Origin: Streptomyces albicerus
GTDB taxonomy: Bacteria; Actinomycetota; Actinomycetes; Streptomycetales; Streptomycetaceae
Assembly (NCBI RefSeq): GCF_008905045.1
Contig: NZ_VWMY01000019.1
Coordinates: 93,430-157,429, forward strand
Direction of reading: 5' to 3'
Length of the DNA: 64,000 bases
Shown here: one piece after another, positions 25,262-32,430 of the stretch
Layout of the letters: the number at the start of each line of letters is the position of its first letter
Position numbering within the stretch: position 1 is the stretch's first letter
Position numbers and translations under genes: made by a program
Notes under the pieces: model-generated
What the model was told of the DNA's origin: nothing
Database searches by the model: none
Seen by the model: the letters and a program-made list of their open reading frames with translations, nothing else

Positions 25262-27499
25262 TCAGCGAGCCCCGGACGCCCGCTGGCGTAAAGCCGCCAC
25301 CCTCCGATACAGCTCAACCGCCTCCGCCCCCCGCCCGAGCTGCTCCAAACAGTGGGCCTCGTCATTGCGGCTGGCCAGAGCATCAGGATGATCGGCACCC
25401 AGCACACGCTCACGCGCGGCAGCCACCTGGCGGTACTCCGTGAGGGCGTCGGCCCACCTCCCGAGCCAGCCGAGGCCGACGGCGACCTCACGACGGCTGA
25501 CCAGTGTGTCCGGATGGTCGGCACCGAGTACGCGCTCACGGATCGCGCACACGTCACGGGACTCCGCCAGCGCTTCCTCCCAGCGGCCGAGCCGGCCGAG
25601 GTTGACGCCGAGGCCGTGCCGGGCGCGCAGCGTCTCGGGGTGGGCGGGGCCGTGGACACGGGTGCGGTCGTCGATGAGGCCGCGGTACAGCTCGAGCGCC
25701 TGGGCGCTACGGCCGAGCCGCCCGAGGCTGATGCCGACCTCGTAGCGCGCGGCGAGCGTGTCCGGATGGTCGGGCCCGAGCGCCTGCGCCCGCGCCTCGG
25801 CGACCTCCTGGTACGTCTGCAGCGCCTCCAGCCAGCGGCCCAACTGGCCGAGCGCGTACGCCACTTCGTACCGCGTGACGAGCGTGTCGGGATGGTTCGC
25901 GCCGAGCACCCGGGCACGGCCCGTGGCCACCTCGCTCGCCATGCGGTACGAGTCCTCCAGGCGCCCGAGCCTGCTGAGGTTGAAGGCGAGGTTGTGGCGG
26001 CAGCGCAGGGTGTCGGGGTGGTCGGGTCCCATGGCGCGTTCCCGGGCGGCGAGCACGGTCGTGTAGACCTGGTGCGCATCGAAATGGCGACCCAGCTGGC
26101 CCAGTACGTACGCCATTTCCTGGCGCGCGGCCAGCGTGTCCGGATGGTCGGGGCCGAGCACGTGCTCCCTGGACTGGGCCACGTGCGCGTACTCGCGCAG
26201 CGCGTCGGCGGGGCGGCCGGTGCGGCTGAGGGTGAAGCCGACCTCGTAGCGGCTGGCCAGCGTGTCGGGGTGGTCGGGCCCGAGGGCATGCTCGCGTTCG
26301 GCGGCCACCGCGCGGTGCACCTCGCCGGCCTCCGCCCAGCGGCCGAGCCGCCCCAGGCTCAGTCCCGCGTTGTGGCGGCCGGTGAGGGTGGTGATCAACT
26401 CCGGTGACGGGGTGGGCCGTTCGGCGGCCACCGGTTCCTGGGCGCCGCGTGTGTCGGTCCGGGCGATCCAGTCGCCGGTGAGGCCCGCGGCGGCGTCCGG
26501 CGGTGTGGTGCGCAGTCCGGCGCCGGTCGCCTTGTGGCCGGTGGTCATCCCGCGGGTCCAGGACGGCAGGCGCGCTTCGCGCGAGGCAGGCTGCTCGGCC
26601 GGCGTGCGTGCCACGGGTGGCGACACGACCGTCGGAACGTAGGCCGATGCGGTGCGGCCCGTGCCGAGGCGGCGGCCCAGCTCCCGGGCGTCGTGCGGTC
26701 GCTGACCGGGTTCCTTGGCCAGCAGGTCGAGGATGATCCGGTCCAGGAAGTCGGGGAGTTCGGCGCGATGGCTGCGCGGCGGCTCAGGAGTCGTGTCCCG
26801 GTGCCCGACGAGGACCGCCCACGCGTCGTCGAGGTCGAACGGCGGGGCGCCGGTGGCGATCTCGTAAAGCACGCAGCCGAACGAATACAGATCGCTGCGG
26901 TGGTCGACGTGGTCGCCGCCGATCTGCTCCGGCGACATGTAGTGCGGGGTGCCCATGGCGATGCCGGTGCCGGTGAGCCGCGAGGTGAAACCGATGTCGT
27001 GGCCGAGGCGGGCGATGCCGAAGTCGCAGATCTTCACCGTGCCGTCGCCGAGCCGCATGATGTTCGCGGGCTTCAGGTCGCGGTGCACGATGCCCTGTTG
27101 GTGGGTGTATGCGAGGGCGGCGGCCGCCTGCTCGGCGATGTCGACGATGTCGGCGACCGGCAGCGGGTGATGCTTGTTGTCCTCCAGGAGCTGGCTGAGG
27201 TTGCGCCCGTCCAGCAGCTCCATCACCAGATACAGCACGCCGTCGGACTCGCCGAAGTCGTGGACGACGGTCACCCCGCGGTGCTGGAGGGCCGCGGCCA
27301 CCCGGGCCTCGCGGCGAAACCGTTCCCGCAGAACGCGGGTGAAGGACTGGTCGTGGTGGTGGCCCAGCGGTTTGAGGCACTTGACGGCGACCTGTCTGCC
27401 CAGCGACTCGTCCCGGGCACGCCACACCTCGCCCATGCCGCCTCGACCGATCAGGTCGAGCAACCGGTACCGGCCCTGGATCAGCCTGGTCTCCCCCAT
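25262..27499 (-). CDS. Ser/Thr protein kinase with C-terminal TPR array
   Basis: This 745-residue cytoplasmic protein has an N-terminal Hanks-type kinase domain (about 11-275): glycine loop I-G-R-G-G-M-G-E-V, A-V-K-C lysine, catalytic H-R-D-L-K-P-A-N, D-F-G-I-A-R, and M-S-P-E-Q. A Pro/Ala-rich linker follows (about 280-370). Residues 375-735 are about nine tetratricopeptide repeats of 42 residues, eight of them carrying a version of L-G-P-D-H-P-D-T-L, as in kinesin-light-chain TPRs. There is no membrane helix and no PASTA domain, so it is not a cell-wall sensor of the PknB type; the TPR array probably recruits substrates or partner proteins. The gene is alone. Confidence 0.93.
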   Translation of the reverse strand: MGETRLIQGRYRLLDLIGRGGMGEVWRARDESLGRQVAVKCLKPLGHHHDQSFTRVLRERFRREARVAAALQHRGVTVVHDFGESDGVLYLVMELLDGRNLSQLLEDNKHHPLPVADIVDIAEQAAAALAYTHQQGIVHRDLKPANIMRLGDGTVKICDFGIARLGHDIGFTSRLTGTGIAMGTPHYMSPEQIGGDHVDHRSDLYSFGCVLYEIATGAPPFDLDDAWAVLVGHRDTTPEPPRSHRAELPDFLDRIILDLLAKEPGQRPHDARELGRRLGTGRTASAYVPTVVSPPVARTPAEQPASREARLPSWTRGMTTGHKATGAGLRTTPPDAAAGLTGDWIARTDTRGAQEPVAAERPTPSPELITTLTGRHNAGLSLGRLGRWAEAGEVHRAVAAEREHALGPDHPDTLASRYEVGFTLSRTGRPADALREYAHVAQSREHVLGPDHPDTLAARQEMAYVLGQLGRHFDAHQVYTTVLAARERAMGPDHPDTLRCRHNLAFNLSRLGRLEDSYRMASEVATGRARVLGANHPDTLVTRYEVAYALGQLGRWLEALQTYQEVAEARAQALGPDHPDTLAARYEVGISLGRLGRSAQALELYRGLIDDRTRVHGPAHPETLRARHGLGVNLGRLGRWEEALAESRDVCAIRERVLGADHPDTLVSRREVAVGLGWLGRWADALTEYRQVAAARERVLGADHPDALASRNDEAHCLEQLGRGAEAVELYRRVAALRQRASGAR

Positions 27500-27559
27500 C
27501 TGCTGCGATCGCCCCCGTCACTCAGCCCCGCCCTCCCCTGGCTCGTCCAGTATGGCGAG

Positions 27560-28417
27560 CTATCGTCCGAGTTTGTACGGTGCCGGGCGCGAGCCGGGTC
27601 CGAGCCGTGACATGGCGCGGATAATGTGTTTGGGCGGCAGTTGCCAGCGCAGACGTGCGGGAACACAGCGCAACACGGTGCCGGTGAGACGCAGTTGCCG
27701 CGTCACCGTGCCGGGCGACCGTATGGATCTGCCGTACAACTCATGGGCGTACGACGGCAGCGAGGCGTACGCCACGTGCGCCACCCACCGCCACAACAGA
27801 GCGCGCGCCGGCACGAGCAGCGGGTGGATCGGCGGCCGGCGCAGGAAGTCGTCGACCTCCCGTGTCTCCGGTCCCGCGGCCAGTTCGGGACGTATCTTCT
27901 CGAAGTACTCGGCCAGTTCTGCCTGGTCAGAAGGCACTTCGGCGGGGTCGAGCCCCACCAGCCGGGCGCTGACGCGGTGTTCGTCTATGTAGCGGTCGGC
28001 CTGCGCGTCCGTGAGCCGGAAACCCGAGCGGCGTGCGACATGGAGGTAGGAGTCGATCTCGGCGCAGTGCACCCACAGCAGCAGCTCGGGTTCGTCGATC
28101 CGGTACCTCTCCCCCGTGTCGGGGTCGGTCGCCGTGAGCATCGTGTGAATCTTCCGCACTCGGGCACCAGCCTTCTCAGCAGCCTCCTGCGTCCCATACG
28201 TGATCGTGCCGACGAAGTCGGCCGTACGCATCAGCCGGCCCCAGGCGTCCTTGCGGAAGTCGGAGTTCTGCATGACGCCGCGGACCGTGCGCGGGTGCAG
28301 GGCCTGGAGGTAGAGCGCGCGGATCCCGGCGACCCACATCATCGGGTCGCTGTGTACCTGCCAGGTGACCGAGTCGGGGCCGAAGAACCCGGGGTCGCCC
28401 ATGTGATCCACGTCCAC
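27560..28417 (-). CDS. DUF2236 / MpaB-like oxygenase
   Basis: This 285-residue protein belongs to the DUF2236 (MpaB/latex-clearing-protein) family, b-type haem proteins that act as oxygenases. Recognisable segments are W-x-V-H-S-D-P-M-M-W-V-A-G-I-R-A-L-Y-L-Q-A-L-H-P near residue 20 and L-L-W-V-H-C-A-E-I-D-S near residue 112, the second holding one of the family histidines. Several starts are possible at the N-terminus (GTG 28417 is the first) and none has a strong ribosome site. The substrate is unknown. It stands 60 bp downstream of nothing coding and 60 bp upstream of the kinase start on the same strand. Confidence 0.8.
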   Translation of the reverse strand: MDVDHMGDPGFFGPDSVTWQVHSDPMMWVAGIRALYLQALHPRTVRGVMQNSDFRKDAWGRLMRTADFVGTITYGTQEAAEKAGARVRKIHTMLTATDPDTGERYRIDEPELLLWVHCAEIDSYLHVARRSGFRLTDAQADRYIDEHRVSARLVGLDPAEVPSDQAELAEYFEKIRPELAAGPETREVDDFLRRPPIHPLLVPARALLWRWVAHVAYASLPSYAHELYGRSIRSPGTVTRQLRLTGTVLRCVPARLRWQLPPKHIIRAMSRLGPGSRPAPYKLGR

Positions 28418-28463
28418 GCTGTCAGTGTGACCCGGACCGCTGGTTTGGCGCTAGGCAACGTTC

Positions 28464-28634
28464 GTGACCTGGGTTGACGAAAACCACAGGGCCCCCGGCA
28501 CCCGCTTCTACGAGATCGACGGCGGCACCGCCCGCTTGGCCGACGCCCTGCTGGCCCGGGTGCGCGATCGGGTCCGCGATCATTGCGCCGACGAGAACGA
28601 ATGCGATGCGGCGTCTGCGCGGACGTCGCGGTGA
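28464..28634 (+). pseudogene. Possible remnant of a flavin amine oxidase
   Basis: A 56-codon frame contains P-G-T-R-F-Y-E-I-D-G-G-T-A-R-L-A-D-A-L-L, which resembles the segment of flavin monoamine oxidases just before the second nucleotide-binding part. No other part of such a gene is seen on either side. It is therefore read as a decayed fragment; chance similarity is possible. Confidence 0.3.
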
Positions 28635-28691
28635 GGTCGGATCGTGGAAAGGCCCGTCCAATGTGATCGCGAAGAGTTGTCGGCGCCATGT

Positions 28692-28729
28692 CGGAGCACC
28701 GCCCGCCCTGTTGCCCGAGCGGTGCTCCG
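28692..28729 (-). terminator. Hairpin after the hydrolase-lectin gene
   Basis: CGGAGCACCGC (28692-28702) and GCGGTGCTCCG (28719-28729) form a perfect 11-bp stem just beyond the stop codon at 28742. Confidence 0.75.
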
Positions 28730-28741
28730 GCAGGTCTCGGG

Positions 28742-30055
28742 TCAGACGCGGCGGCGGGTGAAGCGCTGGTTGGGGTTGCCGGCGTAGGTCCACTGGGAGA
28801 TGCGGGCGCCGTCGGCGGTCGAGTGCTCCCAGACATCCATGGCCAGGCCGGACTCCCGGTTGACGAGGCTGATCACGTCACCGCCATGGTCGACCACGCG
28901 CCACTGCTGGCCGGTGGCGCCGGTGTCGGCCTGCTGGACGACGTCCGCGCCGGTCGCGGTGCCCGTGGGCTGGAGGAACAGGCCACTGTGCCGGGCCTTG
29001 ACGCGGACGTGACCGTCGCCGGCGTCCACAAATTCGAACTGCTGGTTGGAGCGACTGTTGGTGGTCCACTGGACGAGCCGGGCGCCGGCAGCGGCGGAGG
29101 CCTCGTAGATGTCGGCGGCCTTGCCGCTGTGCTGGGCCACCAGGGTGTAGGCGGCCGGGCCGCCGGGTGAGTCACCCAGCTGGGCTTCCCACCTGGTGTT
29201 GGACCCGGACGCGTCGGCGGGGAGGCGGTCGCGTGCGGCGGTGTCGCCGTACATGGTCCAGCGGGCCCAGTCGACGACGGTCCTCGGGAAGCGCTGGTCG
29301 CTCCAGAAGCTGGTGTGGCTGCCGCCGACGAAGGTGAGGAATGCCTTGGGCCAGGTCATCTCGGTGTACGCCTGCCGGGCGGAGGAGTACTGCGTGGTCG
29401 AGTCCCGGTCGCCGTGGACGAAGAGGACCTTGGCGTTGACGGAGGAGGACGGGTTGCCCATGTCCTCGCAGGACTGCGGGTTGGCGGAGATGATCCGGCT
29501 GTCGGGCCAGGAGGTGAGCAGGCCGTGGGTGACCATGCCGCCCAGGGAGTGGCCGGAGACGCCGACGCCGATACCGGTGTTGATGTGCCCGGCCAGCGGA
29601 CCGCTCGCGTTGAGCGCGAGGGTGTTGGTGATGATCTGCGAGACGTCCTTGGAGGTGTTGCCGTTTCTGACGTCGGTGAAGTTGTGGTTGAAGTGCGGGG
29701 CGGGGACGATGAAACCTGCCGCGGCCAGGGCCCGGATGATGAACAGGGAGTTCTGCGGGCTGCTTTGGAAGCCGTGGGTCATGTTGTAGACGGGGAAGAC
29801 GCCGTTGGCGACGGGGGCGTCGGTCACCGGGTTGCCGCCGGGGGTGCCGGTGGCCGGGTAGTAGACGTAGGTGGTGCACGGGCGGCTGCCGCGGGTCCAG
29901 TTGTACCGGCGCACGCCGACCGCAAACGGCGTGGTCGGCGCCGTGTCCAGCGGCCCGACGGCGGCCGGTGCCTGTCCTGCGCCGAGCAGGGACAGGCCCA
30001 GGCCCGTCGCTCCGGCCGCACTCATGCTGAGGAATGTCCGTCGTTGCATGGTCAT
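28742..30055 (-). CDS. Secreted alpha/beta hydrolase with ricin-type lectin domain
   Basis: This 437-residue exported enzyme starts at ATG 30055 with AAGGAG upstream. Residues 1-33 are a signal with a twin-arginine pair. The hydrolase domain (about 35-285) has the nucleophile elbow G-H-S-L-G-G with Ser170, a probable Asp216 in H-G-D-R-D and His247 in G-G-S-H-T, close to the cutinase/PET-hydrolase-like and chlorophyllase-like group. Residues 303-437 are a beta-trefoil with Q-x-W-type repeats (Q-Q-F, Q-Q-W, Q-R-F) that should bind sugar. The lectin would hold the esterase on plant polysaccharide, where it could remove acetyl, methyl or feruloyl esters. It is the last gene of the pectin locus. 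Confidence 0.85.
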   Translation of the reverse strand: MTMQRRTFLSMSAAGATGLGLSLLGAGQAPAAVGPLDTAPTTPFAVGVRRYNWTRGSRPCTTYVYYPATGTPGGNPVTDAPVANGVFPVYNMTHGFQSSPQNSLFIIRALAAAGFIVPAPHFNHNFTDVRNGNTSKDVSQIITNTLALNASGPLAGHINTGIGVGVSGHSLGGMVTHGLLTSWPDSRIISANPQSCEDMGNPSSSVNAKVLFVHGDRDSTTQYSSARQAYTEMTWPKAFLTFVGGSHTSFWSDQRFPRTVVDWARWTMYGDTAARDRLPADASGSNTRWEAQLGDSPGGPAAYTLVAQHSGKAADIYEASAAAGARLVQWTTNSRSNQQFEFVDAGDGHVRVKARHSGLFLQPTGTATGADVVQQADTGATGQQWRVVDHGGDVISLVNRESGLAMDVWEHSTADGARISQWTYAGNPNQRFTRRRV

Positions 30056-30119
30056 GGATGACTCCTTGGGTGCAGGGATGGGTGTAGCGGTTGGAGTTCG
30101 GCTGGGCCCGTTGCCGGGT

Positions 30120-30150
30120 GCGTCCAGTCGGCGGCAGGTCGACTGGACGC
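30120..30150. promoter_or_regulatory. Perfect 11-bp inverted repeat before the hydrolase-lectin gene
   Basis: GCGTCCAGTCG (30120-30130) and CGACTGGACGC (30140-30150) are perfectly complementary around 9 bases. It lies 65 bp before the start codon and could be an operator or a leader hairpin. Confidence 0.45.
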
Positions 30151-30173
30151 GCGGCGCGAAAGCGGGTGTGGGT

Positions 30174-30201
30174 GCTCCTGCCACCCGCGGGGGGCAGGAG
30201 C
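30174..30201 (-). terminator. Hairpin just after the decayed frame at 30215
   Basis: GCTCCTGCC (30174-30182) pairs with GGCAGGAGC (30193-30201). It lies 14 bp past the stop codon of the remnant frame, which supports the view that a gene once ended there. Confidence 0.55.
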
Positions 30202-30214
30202 GTTGTGCGGTTTG

Positions 30215-30375
30215 TCAGGGGAGCCACCGGATGTTGGGGTTGGTGCGGCCGTTCGGGTCGAAGACGGCCTGTGCCCGGCGGGGGGGCCGAGTGACCGGAA
30301 CACTGTTGTGAAGGGTGATGGCGCCGGTGCCGTCGTGGTCGGCCGTGGTGTACGGGTACGCGGTCTTACAATCCC
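30215..30375 (-). pseudogene. C-terminal remnant of an unidentified gene
   Basis: On the minus strand a frame ending at 30215 reads like real protein: C-K-T-A-Y-P-Y-T-T-A-D-H-D-G-T-G, then I-T-L-H-N-S-V-P-V-T and finally A-V-F-D-P-N-G-R-T-N-P-N-I-R-W-L-P. The upstream part merges into Arg-rich sequence and then into the 3' end of the GH53 gene in another frame. No start is seen. It looks like the last 50 residues of a secreted plant-polymer enzyme whose front was deleted. The family was not identified. Confidence 0.35.
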
Positions 30376-30408
30376 TCCGCCTCCTGGTCCTTCGCTTGGC
30401 GATGGAGG

Positions 30409-32340
30409 CTATGAGGTGGTCAAGTCGTGTTCGCCGCGTCTGGGAACGACGTCGATGACCGCCGTGACCGGTCCTGTGTCGGTCATCCCGGTGACTGTCA
30501 CCTCACCCGGCCTGTCGGTCGCGCCAGGTGGCAACGACTGCCAGCGGACGGGGACGCTGGTGATCGTGTTGTTGGCGGTGGTGAGCATGCGGATGGAGGA
30601 GGGCAGCTTCGGGGCGGCGCCCACCACGGTGGCGGTGTAGATGGTGTCCTGGAGGATGTGCTTGGCGCGGCTGGCGTTGAAGACGTTGATGGACGCGTGC
30701 GGCTCCCACGTGTTCGCCAGCCCGGGCACGGCCCGGAACATCGGCTGGTAGCCAGCCGGCTCCCACACCAGCACACCTGAACCTCGGTTGTCGACCACGT
30801 CGTTGGCGGCCTGGAATACCCTCCGGACAGCGTCCGCCTGGCCCTGAATCGTTCGCGGGAAGGGCGAGTTGGGCAACGGCGAGCCGTCGCCGCCCGAGGC
30901 GGGATAGGCGGTTTCCGCGATGTCGATTTCGTAGTCGGGATAGGTGGTGGCCATGGTGTTCAGATTGAGATCCAGCGCCTCGGGCGTACCGTGCCACTCC
31001 GGGTAGTACGAGATGGCCAGCACATCAGGGTTCTGACCCTTTGCCTTCACCCGGGTGAGGAACTGGTGCCAGAACTCCATGGTTTTGGCGAGCTTGTCCT
31101 TGTCGACGATGACGTGTATCTCGACCTTGGATGTCGGCGACGCGTCGCGTACGGCTTTGATCCCGGCAGCGGCCAGGGTGGTGAACCGGTCCCAGGCCTG
31201 GTCGTACAGCTGCTGCTCCCCCGGGTCCGTCGACCGCCAGTACTTCCACAGCAGGCCACCGCCGGGCTTCGACTGGTAGATGTCGGCCTGGTCGACGAAG
31301 TACGGCGGAGTCGTCGTGCCGATGTGGGCGGCCTCGCTGCCGTACATGAAACCATTGATGATCTCGTTGCCGACGGCCACCTTCCCCGGCGTGGTGCCCT
31401 GCTGGATCAGCCGGTCCAGATAGTCGGCGGTGTGGTCGTACACGGCCTGGGACAGGTCCGGGAATTCCAGCTCGGCCCAGTCGCGTGGTTTCGGTTGTTT
31501 GCTCGGGTCCGCCCATGAGTCCGCGTAGTGGAAGTCGATTCCGAGGCCCATGCCCCGCTGCTTGATCCACTGCGCGGAGACCAGGGAACGCTCCGGCCCC
31601 TGGCGCGGTATCGGCGTCGGTTCACCGGTGCTCTCGCTGCGCGGCTCGTTGAATATCCGCAGCCGGCTGTACTCGATGCCGCGGTCCTTGGCCACGTCGA
31701 GCAGGTGTGGCCCGGCACCGCGGTCCGGGGCCAACGGGTCGACCCAGTACTGCCGGTCCTGGAAGTCGTCCACCCAGGACAGATCGGCGCCGAGGGTGAG
31801 GTCGTCGCGCAGGTAGTTGAAGACTTGCAGCTCGCTGACACCGGCCCGGGTACGGTCCGACCCACCGGTGAACATCAGCCGGACGAAGCGCGTTCCCGGC
31901 CGGGTGAACAGGTGCACTTCGCCTCGCGATACGGCTTTGTTGTGGGACCTGTCGGCGATGGTCTTCCACCGGCGGCCGTCGGATGACGCCTCGAGGACGT
32001 ACCGGTGGGCCACGCCGCGGTCCGGGAACAGCACCTTGGCCTTGCGCAGGTTGTCGTAGGCCCCACCGAGGTCGACGGTGAGCCACTGACGGGCGCCGCC
32101 ACGATCCGGGTGCCACGAGGTCGTCGGGTCGCCGTCGATGGCCAGCCCGGCGTTCGACGAACCGGTGGCGGCGGTCGCCGAGGCCCAGGGCTTGGCGGCG
32201 ATATTGCTTTCGATCGGCTTGATGTCCGCGGTTCCGAACGTCGCGTGGGCCGGATGGGGCACCATGAGTACGTTCGCGGACACCATGGTCACCAACGTCG
32301 TCGTGCCCGCGATGACGCGCGGCAGACGCGTTCTGCTCAT
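30409..32340 (-). CDS. GH53 arabinogalactan endo-beta-1,4-galactanase with CBM32-like domain
   Basis: This 643-residue secreted enzyme has a signal peptide (residues 1-33) and a discoidin/CBM32-like domain (about 43-176, with D-G-D-P-T-T-S-W and W-L-T-V-D-L-G). The GH53 catalytic barrel occupies about 182-560. Glu326 in V-A-V-G-N-E-I is the acid/base and Glu476 in I-A-E-T-A-Y-P the nucleophile. A C-terminal Ig-like module (about 580-640) ends the chain. It cuts beta-1,4-galactan, the side chain of rhamnogalacturonan I. The gene lies in the co-oriented pectin locus and is separated from the GH43 gene by a hairpin at 32390. Confidence 0.93.
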   Translation of the reverse strand: MSRTRLPRVIAGTTTLVTMVSANVLMVPHPAHATFGTADIKPIESNIAAKPWASATAATGSSNAGLAIDGDPTTSWHPDRGGARQWLTVDLGGAYDNLRKAKVLFPDRGVAHRYVLEASSDGRRWKTIADRSHNKAVSRGEVHLFTRPGTRFVRLMFTGGSDRTRAGVSELQVFNYLRDDLTLGADLSWVDDFQDRQYWVDPLAPDRGAGPHLLDVAKDRGIEYSRLRIFNEPRSESTGEPTPIPRQGPERSLVSAQWIKQRGMGLGIDFHYADSWADPSKQPKPRDWAELEFPDLSQAVYDHTADYLDRLIQQGTTPGKVAVGNEIINGFMYGSEAAHIGTTTPPYFVDQADIYQSKPGGGLLWKYWRSTDPGEQQLYDQAWDRFTTLAAAGIKAVRDASPTSKVEIHVIVDKDKLAKTMEFWHQFLTRVKAKGQNPDVLAISYYPEWHGTPEALDLNLNTMATTYPDYEIDIAETAYPASGGDGSPLPNSPFPRTIQGQADAVRRVFQAANDVVDNRGSGVLVWEPAGYQPMFRAVPGLANTWEPHASINVFNASRAKHILQDTIYTATVVGAAPKLPSSIRMLTTANNTITSVPVRWQSLPPGATDRPGEVTVTGMTDTGPVTAVIDVVPRRGEHDLTTS

Positions 32341-32389
32341 GTCCTTCTCCTGACGATGTCACGTACGGGCGGCATGGGCTGTTCCGTGC

Positions 32390-32418
32390 GCTCTGCCGGT
32401 CGCAAAGACCGGCAGAGC
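32390..32418 (-). terminator. Hairpin after the GH43 gene
   Basis: GCTCTGCCGGTC (32390-32401) pairs perfectly with GACCGGCAGAGC (32407-32418) around GCAAA. It follows the GH43 stop at 32431 and ends the lyase/GH43 transcript before the GH53 gene. Confidence 0.8.
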
Positions 32419-32430
32419 ACGGGATGTCAG

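Noticed and set aside
25262..26400. Regular 126-bp periodicity that could be taken for a satellite or CRISPR-like array
   Set aside because: The period equals 42 codons and comes from the TPR repeats of the kinase; no identical short repeat with unique spacers is present.
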